Assembly (NCBI GenBank): GCA_020852815.1
Contig: JADZAN010000023.1
Span: forward strand, 1 to 64,000
DNA length: 64,000 nt
Origin: Gemmatimonadaceae bacterium
GTDB taxonomy: Bacteria; Gemmatimonadota; Gemmatimonadetes; Gemmatimonadales; Gemmatimonadaceae
Direction of reading: 5' to 3'
Both the position numbers and the translations under genes were made by a program. This document shows positions 50,981 to 60,760 of the stretch, piece after piece. The notes below the pieces were generated by a model that was not told where the DNA came from, did no database searches, and saw only the letters and a list, made by a program, of their open reading frames with translations. Position 1 is the stretch's first letter. The number at the start of each line of letters is the position of its first letter.

Positions 50981-53086
50981 TCAGCGCAGCGCCACCTTCG
51001 ATTCCAGGTGCGCCTCCACCTCGGCGCGCGTGCGCCAGGCGTCGCGCATCTGCTGCTTGGCAAAGAGCTCGAGCTGGTCACCCATGTGCTTGGACCCCGG
51101 CTGCGTGGCGTTGCCGTACGCGGTGAGCACCTTGGCCTTCACGGGGTTCGCGAACTCGACGACCTGGTAGTAGGTGTCGCCGGCGACGATCGACGCGGTG
51201 CCGTCCTTGTCGGGGCTGTAGTACGCCACGCGGAAGATCCCGAACGGGTCGCCGGCGCCGCCGTTCCCCGGGAGGTCCTTGCCGCCGTAGCGCAGGCGGT
51301 TCACGTCGCCGTAGGGGACGTCGAGCGCGCCATGCTCCTTGACCGTGGCGCGCGCCGCCGTGCCTAACGCGCGCGCCGCCACCCTGGCGTTGGCGAGCCC
51401 GTTGGGGGTGGAGAGCGCCGAGTCCAGGCGCCAGTGGTGGGCGAAGGGCGCGCCCCTGGAGTCCTTGTACCACTGCGAGACCCACGCGGCGAAGAGGACG
51501 GCACCGCGCGAGTCGGCGTTGGTGGAGCGGTCCCACGCCTCGAGCACGTCGGCCGCCTTGCGCGCATCGGCGTCGCCATTGGCGCGCGCCGTCGCGACCA
51601 GGTCGGGGAGGACGCGATCGGCGAGCGCCATGCGCGTCGAGTGCTTGTACTCCACCAGCTCGTCGAAGGTGATGCTGGAATCCGCCAGCTGCATCAACGC
51701 CGAGCGTTGTGGCCGGAACTGCATCTCGCGCGGCGCGACGTAGGGAGCAAACGAGTCGGGGCTGAAGGTGAGAGGCCACGTCACCGTCCACGGGGGGTCA
51801 TTCGCGTTCTGCAGCCACCCGCTGGCCGGGTCCATCACGTGCGGGAGTTCGTCGTACTTGAGGTAGTCGTTCCAGATGAGCGCCGAGCTGTCGCCGGGAA
51901 CGGGGGCGGTCCACGCCTCGAAGTCGCCGCGGGCGCGGCGCGGCGTCTTGCCGCCAAAGAAGTAGTAGGTGTGCCCATCGCCGCTGGCGGCGATGATGTT
52001 GAAGAACGGGATGTGCACCTGCTTCACGATCGCCTCGAAGTCGGCCATGGTCCGGGCGCCCCCCATCTGCCACCACTGCTCCATGGAGTTAGGGTCCTCG
52101 AGGCCGGCCACGCGCACGGCATAGGTCCCCGTGCTGTCATCGCGAAAGACCGGGCCGTGCGCCGACTCTCGAATCACCAGCGTGTCGACGCGCGCGCCGC
52201 TGCCCCCCTTCACCGTCACCAGCTCGGTGCGCGTCACATACGCCTTCTCCTCGCCGTCGAGCAGGTAGCCGCTCCCGCGGGGGACGAGCTTGTACACGTC
52301 GGCACCGTCCTGCGTGTTCACCGTGTGCGACCATCCCACGTGGTCGTTGAAGCCGATGGCCGGCGTGGGCATGCCGACCAGCGTGACGCCGTAGAAGTTG
52401 CGGTCGGGCGTGACGACGTTGGCCTCGTAGAAGAGATAGAGGTCGCCCCACATGAGGTGCGGGTTCCCCAGCAGCATCGGCTTCCCCGACGCCGATCGCT
52501 GCGCCGAGACCGCCCACATGTTGGAGCCCGGGCGCACGTCGTTGCTCATCGTCTGCGGGAGTTGCACCTGGCCGAAGAACATGAAGAGGAAGTTGATGAT
52601 CTTCTGCCCGTGCGCGAGGACGTCCTGCGGCGTCACGGGGAGGACCACTTCCATCGAGTCGGTGATCGCCTCGGGGTGCTCCTTCGCATAGCGATTCACG
52701 CCATCGGCGAAGGCATCGAGGTTGGCGCGCATGGCAGGCGACAGCGCCTTGTACCACGCCTCGGCGCGCGCCGGAATCCCCATGGTGCGCACGAAGCGAT
52801 CGGTGCGCAGGTGCGACTCGCCCCAGTACTCGGCCGAGCGCCCGCGCGCCTCGCCATACAGCTTGAGGACGAGGTCCCCGTGCGAGGCCATCTGCGCATA
52901 GCCAAAGCCGCGAAAGGCTTCGGCATCGCTGGCGGCGTAGATGTGCGGCACCCCCCACGTGTCCCAGAGGATCTCCGAGCCCTTGGACGGAATGGACGAC
53001 GCAGCGGTGCAGCTGGCGAGGAGTGCGGCGAGCGCGGGAGCAAGCGCGAGCGCGGGAGCAAGCGCGAGGCGAGTGATGGGGCGCAT
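50981..53086 (-). CDS. Penicillin-acylase-family N-terminal nucleophile hydrolase
   Basis: A 701-residue secreted protein with a lipoprotein-type signal (ALLASC). It is a penicillin amidase/acyl-homoserine-lactone acylase-like precursor: ILWDTWGVPHIYAASDAEAFRGFGYAQMASHGDLVLKLYGEARGRSAEYWG belongs to the alpha chain, and RPGSNMWAVSAQRSASGKPMLLGNPHL gives the nucleophile Ser at residue 188 after the autoprocessing Gly. Later GMPTPAIGFNDHVGWSHTVNTQDGADVYKL is the conserved beta-chain block. It should self-cleave into two chains in the periplasm and hydrolyse amide-linked acyl groups such as quorum signals or antibiotics. The signal peptide is encoded by a GC-rich near-repeat (LALAPALALAPALA). 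It uses one TTA in a CGTTAGGC word. Confidence 0.92.
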   Translation of the reverse strand: MRPITRLALAPALALAPALAALLASCTAASSIPSKGSEILWDTWGVPHIYAASDAEAFRGFGYAQMASHGDLVLKLYGEARGRSAEYWGESHLRTDRFVRTMGIPARAEAWYKALSPAMRANLDAFADGVNRYAKEHPEAITDSMEVVLPVTPQDVLAHGQKIINFLFMFFGQVQLPQTMSNDVRPGSNMWAVSAQRSASGKPMLLGNPHLMWGDLYLFYEANVVTPDRNFYGVTLVGMPTPAIGFNDHVGWSHTVNTQDGADVYKLVPRGSGYLLDGEEKAYVTRTELVTVKGGSGARVDTLVIRESAHGPVFRDDSTGTYAVRVAGLEDPNSMEQWWQMGGARTMADFEAIVKQVHIPFFNIIAASGDGHTYYFFGGKTPRRARGDFEAWTAPVPGDSSALIWNDYLKYDELPHVMDPASGWLQNANDPPWTVTWPLTFSPDSFAPYVAPREMQFRPQRSALMQLADSSITFDELVEYKHSTRMALADRVLPDLVATARANGDADARKAADVLEAWDRSTNADSRGAVLFAAWVSQWYKDSRGAPFAHHWRLDSALSTPNGLANARVAARALGTAARATVKEHGALDVPYGDVNRLRYGGKDLPGNGGAGDPFGIFRVAYYSPDKDGTASIVAGDTYYQVVEFANPVKAKVLTAYGNATQPGSKHMGDQLELFAKQQMRDAWRTRAEVEAHLESKVALR

Positions 53087-53165
53087 GGCGGGATATGGGG
53101 TGATGCGGCGGCCATGACACTATGGAAGACGGCGCGTCGCCGACAGGGGGAGCGACCGCAGCATC

Positions 53166-53240
53166 GACCTGTCGCGCATCGACGCGACCCGTTGCGCATT
53201 GACGCGACCCGTCGCGCATTGACGCGGCCCGATACGCGGC
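53166..53240. repeat. 20-nt tandem repeat in a divergent promoter region
   Basis: A 20-nt unit of the form GACGCGACCCGTCGCGCATT is repeated: one short, degenerate copy (53166-53180), two near-exact copies (53181-53200 and 53201-53220) and a diverged one (53221-53240). The unit holds an inverted CGCGAC/GTCGCG. It lies between the divergent acylase and beta-lactamase-fold hydrolase genes. Confidence 0.75.
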
Positions 53241-53294
53241 GGATCGTTGGCGCGTCGCGCGTTCCGCTCACGTTGCCTCCCCACCCTCCCAGGC

Positions 53295-54887
53295 ATGTCC
53301 CGCCTCCCGCTTCGCCTCTTCCCGCTCGCCGCCGTGCTGGCGCTCACCCCGACCACCGCGGTGGCGCAGGGGCGCGACGACGCCAAGGCGCCGCCCCCCG
53401 CCTTCACCGACCCGCAGCGCGCCGCCAAGCTCGCCGCCGCGTTCCCCGCCATCGACCGACTGATGCGCGACTTCGCCGAGCGATCGCACGTGCCCGGCAT
53501 CGCCTACGGCGTGGTGATCGACGGGCGCGTGGCGCATGTGGGCGTCTCCGGGCTGCGTGACGTGGTGGCCAACGCCCCGGTGGACACAGCGTCGGTCTTC
53601 CGCATCGCGTCGATGACGAAGAGCTTCACCGCGGCCGCCATACTCCAACTGCGCGATGCAGGACGCCTGGCGCTGGACGACCCCGCCGAGCGCTACATCC
53701 CCGAGCTGCGCGGGCTGCGCTACCCCAGCAGCGACGCCCCCCGCGTCACCATCCGCCACCTGCTGTCGCACTCCGAGGGCTTTCCCGAGGACAACCCTTG
53801 GGGCGACCAGCAGCTCTCGGCCACCGACGCGGCGATGTCGCGCATGATGAAGGAGGGAATCCCCTTCTCCACCGCCCCCGGGACGGCGTACGAATACTCC
53901 AACTTCGGCTTCGCCATCCTGGGGCGCATCGTCACCCGCGTCTCGGGCATCCCCTACACACGCTATGTGCGCGAGCGAATCCTCCTCCCGCTGGGGATGA
54001 CGGTGACCACGCTCGAGGCGCGCAACGTCCCCGCCTCGCGGCTGGCGCACGGCTATCGGCGCCAGGATGAGCGCTGGCTGGAGGAGGCGCAACTCCCCGA
54101 TGGCTCGTTCGGCTCGATGGGCGGGATGCTGACTTCGGTGGCCGACCTGTCGCGCTGGGTTGCCTTTCTCCTCGATGCCTGGCCGCCGCGCGATGGCGAC
54201 GAGGGGCGCGTCCTGTCGCGCGCGTCGCGCCGCGAGATGCAGCAGGTGTGGCGCTACAACGGGGCCAGCGCCGCGCGCGACCCGTCGGGGCGCACGACGC
54301 TCAGCGCCGGCGGCTACGGCTACGGGCTGGGGGTGCGCACCACCTGCCGCTTCCGGATCTCGGTGGCGCACTCCGGCGGACTCCCGGGCTTTGGGTCGCA
54401 GATGCGCTGGCTCCCCGAGCACGGGGTGGGGATCGTGGCGATGGGGAACCTGACGTACACGGGGTGGGGCGGGGTCATCGAGCAGGCGTTCGACGCATTG
54501 GCCGAGAGCGGGGGGATGGAACCCCGTCAGCCGCAACCGGCCCCCGTCCTGGCCAGGCTGCGCGACGACGTCACACGGCTCGTGGTGTCGTGGAATGACG
54601 CCCTGGCCGACAGCGTGGCGGCGATGAACCTCTACCGCGACGAATCCAAGGAGCGGCGGCGCGCCCAGATCGAACGGGTTCGGCTCGCGGCCGGCGACCG
54701 TTGCGCCGCGCAGGGGGCGTTTGTCGCCGAGAACGCGCTGCGGGGGAGGTGGCGGCTGCGCTGCGCCAGCGGCGACCTGCGCGTGGACATCACGCTCGCC
54801 CCAACCACGCCGGCGCGCGTGCAGTTCCTGCAGGTTGCCCCGCTGGCGCGCGACGAAAGCCTGGAGGCGCCGGCGGCGTGCCGGTGA
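53295..54887 (+). CDS. Serine hydrolase of the beta-lactamase/esterase (class C-like) family
   Basis: A 530-residue secreted protein (signal ending TTAVAQG). The class C beta-lactamase fold is shown by the S-x-x-K motif FRIASMTKSFTAAAILQL (Ser near residue 106), the Y-x-N motif TAYEYSNFGFAILGRIV (near 201) and the third motif SVAHSGGLPGF (HSG near 359). Around these are PGIAYGVVIDGRVAHVGVSGLRD and LLSHSEGFPEDNPW, common in the esterase/D-aminopeptidase branch. A C-terminal extension of about 140 residues with paired cysteines (RCAAQG...RLRCAS) has no counterpart in beta-lactamases. A peptidase or esterase acting in the periplasm is more likely than a resistance enzyme. Confidence 0.9.
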   Translation: MSRLPLRLFPLAAVLALTPTTAVAQGRDDAKAPPPAFTDPQRAAKLAAAFPAIDRLMRDFAERSHVPGIAYGVVIDGRVAHVGVSGLRDVVANAPVDTASVFRIASMTKSFTAAAILQLRDAGRLALDDPAERYIPELRGLRYPSSDAPRVTIRHLLSHSEGFPEDNPWGDQQLSATDAAMSRMMKEGIPFSTAPGTAYEYSNFGFAILGRIVTRVSGIPYTRYVRERILLPLGMTVTTLEARNVPASRLAHGYRRQDERWLEEAQLPDGSFGSMGGMLTSVADLSRWVAFLLDAWPPRDGDEGRVLSRASRREMQQVWRYNGASAARDPSGRTTLSAGGYGYGLGVRTTCRFRISVAHSGGLPGFGSQMRWLPEHGVGIVAMGNLTYTGWGGVIEQAFDALAESGGMEPRQPQPAPVLARLRDDVTRLVVSWNDALADSVAAMNLYRDESKERRRAQIERVRLAAGDRCAAQGAFVAENALRGRWRLRCASGDLRVDITLAPTTPARVQFLQVAPLARDESLEAPAACR

Positions 54888-54958
54888 CGGGGGAGCGGGG
54901 ATGAGAGAGTGACGGAATGAGGGGGTGACGTCGCGTCCACGGCGGGGCCCGCGCAGCT

Positions 54959-57900
54959 GTGGCGCGGGCTCCGTTTGGATCGTCCCTGACATGTCGCTCC
55001 CTCCTCGCGGGATCCCCTCGCGCCCGTACCCGCCCCCCGGTGTCTTCGACGTCGGCCGACGCCCCCGAAACCGCCTCCACCGAAACGCTCCGCGCGCTGA
55101 TCGATCGCGCGCACGCGTCGGAGCGCCAGTCGCGACGCGACGAGGCGCGAGCGTTGTACGAGTCGGTACTGCAGCGCATGCGGCAGCCGCTGCCGGGCTT
55201 GAGCCTCACGGCGGTGGTGCGCTGGATTGCGCGCACCTACCTCGCCGACGCGATGTACGAGGAGGCACGAGACACGCTCGAGCTGTCGTTGGCGCTGGCC
55301 GAGCTGGCGGGCGACGTGGCCGGGATCGGGCACTCGATCAACCAGATGGCCGTCCTCCAGTGGCAGCTGGGCGACCTGGACTCGGCCAGGCGCATGTACC
55401 TGACGGCGCGCGAGTACGCCGTGCGCTCGGACGAGGCGTCGCTGGTTGCGATGACGTCGACCAACCTGGGGGTGATTGCGTCGGTGCGCGGCGACACGGA
55501 GCGGGCGCTGCGCTACTTCGAGAGTTCGCTGCGTGAGTACCGGATGCTGGGGATGACGCGCGACGTGTGCATCGCGCTCAACAACGTCGGGTTGGTGCAC
55601 ACCCGGCTCAAGGCATGGGCAGAGGCCGAGGGGGCGTTCCGGCAGGCGCTGGACGTGGCCCAGACGCTCAAGGACGTCGAGATCGCCACGCAGCTGGAGA
55701 TCAACCTGGCGCAAGTGGCGCTGCACCGCGGCGACCACGACACGGCGCGCCGCCTGGTGGACCGGGCGCTGCTCACCGCGCAGGCGCACCGGCTGGGCGA
55801 CTCGTTAGGTAGCGCCTACAAGCTGGCGGCGGAGATTGCGCGAACGCAGGGCGAACTGGACTCGGCGCTCGCCTCGCTGGGGCGCGCCGCCGACGTGGCC
55901 AACCAGCGCGGCAACATGCTCCTGCTGGCCGAGGTCGAGCGCAAGCGATCGCGGGTGCACCGGCAGCTGGGGCGCAACCGCGACGCCCTGCAGAGCCTGA
56001 ACATCTCGCATCGCCTGTTCACCCGGTTGCAGGCGCGGCAGGACGCGGCGGCCATCGCGCAGGAGACGCGCGCGCTGGAGGGCGACTTCCTCGAGCTGGC
56101 GCGCCGGTGGGGGGAATCGACGGAATCGAAGGATCGCTACACGCAGGGCCATTGCGAGCGCGTGGCCGACCTGTCGTGTCGCATTGCCGCGGCGGCAGGA
56201 CTCGACGAGAAGGAGCTGCTCTGGTTCCGCATCGGCGCGCTCCTCCACGACGTGGGAAAGCTCATCGTCCCGTCGGAGGTGCTGAACAAGCCAGGGCGCC
56301 TGACGAAGGAGGAGTGGGAGCTGATGAAGCGGCACCCGATTGCCGGTGTCGAGCTCCTGTCGCAGGTGGAGTTCCCGTGGGACATCCTCCCGATCGTGCG
56401 GTCGCACCACGAATGCTGGGATGGCACGGGCTATCCCGACGGGCTGGTGGGTGAGGAGACGCCGCTGGTGGCGCGCATCGTGTGCCTGGCCGACGTCTAC
56501 GACGCGCTCACCACGGAGCGGAGCTACAAGCGGGCGCTGTCGCATAACGACGCGTTGGACGTGATGAAGCGCGACGCGGGGCGCCAGTTCGACCCGGCGC
56601 TCTTTGCCTTGTTCGAGCGGCTGGTGCGCGACCCATCGAGCGCCGCCTCGGCCGAGTCGCCGACGGGAGACGCTGGGCGCGAGCGGCGCGGGCGCCCGGC
56701 GCTGGACGAGCTGACGGGGCTTCCCACCCGCCGGACGTTCGTCGATGCGGCCCGCGTGCAGCTGGCGGCAGCGACCGAGGGCGCACCGCTGGCGCTCGCC
56801 GTCATCGACGTCGACCACTTCAAGGGGGTCAACGACTCCTTCGGGCACCTCACCGGCGACAACGTCCTAGAAGTCGTGGCGCAGGTGCTGGGCGAGGTGG
56901 TCCGCGCGCGTGACGTGGCCGGTCGCTACGCGGGCGACGAGTTCGTGATCCTCCTCCCCGACACCGATGCGCTCGAGGCGCAGCGCGTCGGCGAGCGCCT
57001 GCGCGAGGCGGTGGCGGCGCGCCGCATTCCGGTGCGCGGCGCCGAGGAGCGATGGGTCTCCGTTTCGCTGTCGATCGGGATTGCCGTCGCACCGCGCCAC
57101 GGCGCCGCGTTCGAGGAGCTCTTTGCCTCGGCCGACCATGCGCTGTACGAGGCCAAGCGGCGCGGGCGCAACGCGGTCGCCGTCGCCTCGCACGAGGGCG
57201 ACCAGGGCAAGCCGCGCCTCAACATCCAGCACTTCGTGGGGCGCCAGCAGGAAACGGCGCGCCTGCGCTCGCACATCGAGGGGTGCGTGCGCGGTGCGCC
57301 GGCGCTGGTCGCCGTCATCGGCGAGGCGGGGGTCGGGAAGACGACGCTGGTGCAGCGCCTCTCGTCCGAGATCCGGCGGCGCACGGGGACGATCCTCACG
57401 GCGCGTGCCCTCGAACCCGACGTGCGCCCGCCGTTCGGCGTGTGGGTCGACCTCGTCACGCAGTTGCACCAGCTGCACTTCGTTCCCGAGCGCGCGTGGC
57501 CGCGGCTGGCGCGCCTGGTCCCGGCGCTGGCGGGCGGCGGCGCCCACCCCGACGACGACGAAGGTGTGGGATCGTCCAAGTACGCGTTGCTGGACGAACT
57601 CGTGGCCTACATACGCGCAGCGGCCACGACACGCCCGCTGATGCTCGTGCTGGACGACGTGCAGTGGGCCGACCACGCGTCGTGGGATGCGCTGGAGGCC
57701 CTGGCCAGCGCGATCGACCACGACCGCCTCCTCGTCTGCCTCACGGTGCGCCGCGAGGACGCGCAGCAATTCGAGGCGTCGCGCCGCCGCCTGTCGCGCC
57801 ACGCGATGTACCACGAGATGCGCCTGGAGCGCCTCACAGCGTCGGAGGTGGGCGAGTGGCTGGCCGACGTCTTGCAGCAGGCGGAACGCGAGGGTGAACT

Positions 57901-59755
57901 GGCGGGGTTTCTCTACCGCTACACCGAGGGGAACCCGCTGTTCGTGGTGCAGGTGCTGCAGACACTCGTTGACGAAGGGGTGCTGTGGTACGATGGCAAG
58001 CGATGGGAATGGTCCACGGTGCACGCGTTGCAGCTGCCACCCGCGGTCGACGACCTCATCGCCCGGCGCCTGGCGCGCCTCGCCCCGTCCACGACGCAGG
58101 TCATGACCACGGCCGCCGTCATCGGACGCGCCTTCGAGTTCGACCTCCTGCGCCGCGTGACGGAACTGGACGAGACCGCCCTCATCGACGCCATCGACGA
58201 GGCCATCGAGGTGGGGGTGCTGGACGGTGCGCGCGACCGCGAACCCGACCGCTTCCAGTTCGCGCACACCCTCCTCGCCGACGCGCTCATCCGGCAGGCC
58301 AACCCGCGCCGCGTGCGCCGCCTGCACGCGCGCGCCGCCGAGGTCCTGGCCGCCGAACGCCCCAACGCCATTACCGAGATCGCCGTCCACTTCGACGCCG
58401 CGGGCGATGACGGACACGCCTTCGACTACGCGATGCGCTCCGGCAACGCTGCCGCCGAGATCTATGCCCTCGAGGATGCCATTGCCTCGTACCAGATCGC
58501 CGTGCGCCGCGCCCCCGCCGCCAGCGAGCGCCTCGAGGCACGGCTTCGCCTCATCGATGTGGCCCGCATCGCGGGAAAGCTGGAGACGGCAACGGCGGAG
58601 TGTGACGCGGCCCGTGCCGCGGTCGACCCCGACGACCGACTGGGCTACGTGCGCGTGTCGCGGCGCGCCTTGCAGCTGCAACTCCTCCAGGCCCGCAACA
58701 TCGCCGGCGTCGTGGCCGACGGGCAGGCGCTGCTGGCGGTCGCGCGCGAAGCAGGGGCGCACGAGGACGCGGTACTCATCCTCGCCAGCATCGCCGACGC
58801 GTACACGCGACTGAGCCGGCGCACCGACGCCGAGCGTGAGGCGCGCGCCGCAACGGCGGAGGCCGAGCGACTGGGTGACGACGGGCTCATCGCCGACGCG
58901 CGCCTGCGCCTGGGGGCGGCACTCCTCGAATCGGCGCCGCACGAGTCGCTGCAAGAGTTCGAGTCGGCGCGCCGCCGCTTTGCCGCGCGCAACGACCGCT
59001 ACGGCGTGATTCGCTGCCTGGTCAACAGCGGGATTGCGCACGCGCGGCGCGGCATGGGAGGGGCGGCCCAGCTCAGCTACGAGGAGGCGCAGCGCGCCGC
59101 CGGCGAGGCGAACATCCCCGACCTTGGCGGGCTGGCCGCCCTCAACCTCGGCGTGCTGTTCCAGAAGACGGGTAACTTCGACCGCGCCCACGCCGCGTAC
59201 GCCCACGCCGAGCGGATGTTCGCCAAGGTGCATAACGAGGCGCGCCGGCTGGCGGCGATGTACAACAGCGCCAACCTCTCCCTGGAGCAGGGCGACGCCG
59301 TGGCGGCGCACGAGATGTACGAGCGCGTGCACGCCATCGCGATCGAACTCGACATCCTCGACATCGAGGTGGGGGCGCTGGCCGGTTCGGGGCTCGCCGC
59401 GCTCGCCCTGGGCTACGTGGACCAGGCGCTCCTCGCCCGCCGGCGCGCCACCGAGCGCAGCGCGGCGCTGGGCGAGATGTGGTTCCAGGGACGCGAACTG
59501 CTCGAGGCGCTCGACGTGCGCTACCTGGTCGCGACCGACCGGCACGAGAAGGCGGCGCGGGCCTTTGACCGCGCTCGCGCGCTCGCCGCCACTATCGATG
59601 AAGGGGCCGCGCTGTGGCTGGTGGCCGAATGCGCCCCCGCCCTCACGAGACTGGGTGGTGCCCGCTACGACGCCCTGATTGCCGAGGCGCACCAGCGGGC
59701 GACGGAGTTCGGCCTGCGCCCGCTCGCATCGCGCCTGGCCGCGTTCACCCGCTGA
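54959..59755 (+). CDS. Giant TPR / HD-GYP / GGDEF / STAND-type ATPase / TPR signalling protein
   Basis: About 1598 residues with no signal or transmembrane helix. Domains in order: TPR-like repeats (about residues 50-370); an HD-GYP c-di-GMP phosphodiesterase domain with GHCERV, LLHDVGK, KRHP, HHECWDGTGYPDGL and DVYDALTTER (about 390-560); a GGDEF domain with VDHFKGVNDSFGH, AGDEF near 658 and an RxxD inhibitory site five residues before it (580-740); then FVGRQQETARLRSHIEG, Walker A GEAGVGKTTL near 787 and Walker B LMLVLDDVQWAD near 897, the AAA_16/STAND type; finally TPR-like helices to the end. All catalytic motifs for making and breaking c-di-GMP look intact. The start is uncertain: GTG here, another in-frame GTG at 55040. 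Confidence 0.88.
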   Translation: MARAPFGSSLTCRSLLAGSPRARTRPPVSSTSADAPETASTETLRALIDRAHASERQSRRDEARALYESVLQRMRQPLPGLSLTAVVRWIARTYLADAMYEEARDTLELSLALAELAGDVAGIGHSINQMAVLQWQLGDLDSARRMYLTAREYAVRSDEASLVAMTSTNLGVIASVRGDTERALRYFESSLREYRMLGMTRDVCIALNNVGLVHTRLKAWAEAEGAFRQALDVAQTLKDVEIATQLEINLAQVALHRGDHDTARRLVDRALLTAQAHRLGDSLGSAYKLAAEIARTQGELDSALASLGRAADVANQRGNMLLLAEVERKRSRVHRQLGRNRDALQSLNISHRLFTRLQARQDAAAIAQETRALEGDFLELARRWGESTESKDRYTQGHCERVADLSCRIAAAAGLDEKELLWFRIGALLHDVGKLIVPSEVLNKPGRLTKEEWELMKRHPIAGVELLSQVEFPWDILPIVRSHHECWDGTGYPDGLVGEETPLVARIVCLADVYDALTTERSYKRALSHNDALDVMKRDAGRQFDPALFALFERLVRDPSSAASAESPTGDAGRERRGRPALDELTGLPTRRTFVDAARVQLAAATEGAPLALAVIDVDHFKGVNDSFGHLTGDNVLEVVAQVLGEVVRARDVAGRYAGDEFVILLPDTDALEAQRVGERLREAVAARRIPVRGAEERWVSVSLSIGIAVAPRHGAAFEELFASADHALYEAKRRGRNAVAVASHEGDQGKPRLNIQHFVGRQQETARLRSHIEGCVRGAPALVAVIGEAGVGKTTLVQRLSSEIRRRTGTILTARALEPDVRPPFGVWVDLVTQLHQLHFVPERAWPRLARLVPALAGGGAHPDDDEGVGSSKYALLDELVAYIRAAATTRPLMLVLDDVQWADHASWDALEALASAIDHDRLLVCLTVRREDAQQFEASRRRLSRHAMYHEMRLERLTASEVGEWLADVLQQAEREGELAGFLYRYTEGNPLFVVQVLQTLVDEGVLWYDGKRWEWSTVHALQLPPAVDDLIARRLARLAPSTTQVMTTAAVIGRAFEFDLLRRVTELDETALIDAIDEAIEVGVLDGARDREPDRFQFAHTLLADALIRQANPRRVRRLHARAAEVLAAERPNAITEIAVHFDAAGDDGHAFDYAMRSGNAAAEIYALEDAIASYQIAVRRAPAASERLEARLRLIDVARIAGKLETATAECDAARAAVDPDDRLGYVRVSRRALQLQLLQARNIAGVVADGQALLAVAREAGAHEDAVLILASIADAYTRLSRRTDAEREARAATAEAERLGDDGLIADARLRLGAALLESAPHESLQEFESARRRFAARNDRYGVIRCLVNSGIAHARRGMGGAAQLSYEEAQRAAGEANIPDLGGLAALNLGVLFQKTGNFDRAHAAYAHAERMFAKVHNEARRLAAMYNSANLSLEQGDAVAAHEMYERVHAIAIELDILDIEVGALAGSGLAALALGYVDQALLARRRATERSAALGEMWFQGRELLEALDVRYLVATDRHEKAARAFDRARALAATIDEGAALWLVAECAPALTRLGGARYDALIAEAHQRATEFGLRPLASRLAAFTR

Positions 59756-60055
59756 CGCGACGTCGCCGCCATCGCTCGCTGGCGCCGCCATTCGCACGAT
59801 TGTGTCGCGGCGCACCAACGTGTGTTCGCGCTCATCACACACCCATGCGCGAATGGCCGGTCGACGGGAGAGAGCGCTCTTCGGACTGGATGTCCGGAAC
59901 AGGCCGGCGGGGGCGGACAGACTGACCGAAAGCCCGTCAGAACGCCCGAATAGCCAATCTCATAAGTCATTGTATTTCAGGTATTTAACGTGGCATGCAC
60001 TGTGCTTGATGTCGGGGCAGCCCCAAGTAGCCGAACACCCTGACTCTCTCCTGAC
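59756..60055. other. Intergenic region with an AT-rich island
   Basis: No gene is visible in these 300 bases. Around 59945-60010 the sequence is markedly AT-richer than the rest of the window (CATAAGTCATTGTATTTCAG, then GTATTTAACG) and likely holds the promoter of the downstream lipoprotein gene. I cannot define -35 and -10 boxes with confidence. Confidence 0.5.
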
Positions 60056-60751
60056 ATGACCATGCACTACATCACCAAGCGCATCCCGAAGCTCGCCGGA
60101 CTCGTCTTCGTCGCCATTCTCGCCGCGTGCTCTGCCGACAGCAGCACCAGCCCGGTGACGCAGAAGCTCGACGCGTCGATGAACGTCGCGGCGCCCGAGG
60201 CGCCGAGCGTGGTGTTGAAGAGTGCGGTGGCGGCACAGGAGATCACGGCACCGGCCGGGTCGGTCGATCCGCGCCACAGCACGATGGCGGCGGTCAATTC
60301 GTCCAACGCGTCGACGTATGAAGTCACGATCGATCCGCGCACCTCGACGAAGGTGATCTTCGGGACGCACATCGTCGCCTTCCCGGCGCTGACCATCTGC
60401 GACCCGGCCCAGAGCGGCTACGGTCCGGAGATGTGGTACAAGGCCTGTCCCAAGCTCACGACGCCAATCAAGATCACGGCGACGTTGTGGACCGACTCCC
60501 AGGGGCGCCCGCAGATCGACTTCGCCAACTCGATCCGCTTCTATCCCAACTCGTCCAACCAGCTCCCGGCCATCTACCTGCGTGACCCGTGGGCGGCGAT
60601 GAGCAGCTGGGGTCGCATCGACTACTGCGGCGCCGAAGAGTGCGTGAACGAAGCGGCAAACGACCCGACGCTCGAGACGCAGCGCGACTGGAGCACCGGA
60701 TACCTGTTCCGCCTCATCCGTCACTTCTCCGGCTACAACGTCTGGGCCTGA
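60056..60751 (+). CDS. Lipoprotein of unknown function
   Basis: I do not recognise this 231-residue protein. The lipoprotein signal ends VAILAAC, with the lipid-modified Cys at residue 25. After a Ser/Thr/Pro-rich linker the protein has beta-like stretches (ASTYEVTIDPRTSTKVIFGTHIVAFPALTICDP; IKITATLWTDSQGRPQIDFANSIRFYPNSSNQLPAIYLRDPWAA) and four mature-part cysteines (TICDP, KACPK, DYCGAEECVN), which could form two disulfides. It ends RLIRHFSGYNVWA. Single gene with an AT-rich upstream region and a strong hairpin after its stop. Confidence 0.7.
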   Translation: MTMHYITKRIPKLAGLVFVAILAACSADSSTSPVTQKLDASMNVAAPEAPSVVLKSAVAAQEITAPAGSVDPRHSTMAAVNSSNASTYEVTIDPRTSTKVIFGTHIVAFPALTICDPAQSGYGPEMWYKACPKLTTPIKITATLWTDSQGRPQIDFANSIRFYPNSSNQLPAIYLRDPWAAMSSWGRIDYCGAEECVNEAANDPTLETQRDWSTGYLFRLIRHFSGYNVWA

Positions 60752-60760
60752 TTCTTCAAT

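Noticed and set aside
56867-59842. Long minus-strand open frame opposite the GGDEF/ATPase protein
   Set aside because: It lies antisense to conserved GGDEF and ATPase motifs and has the composition of a shadow frame.
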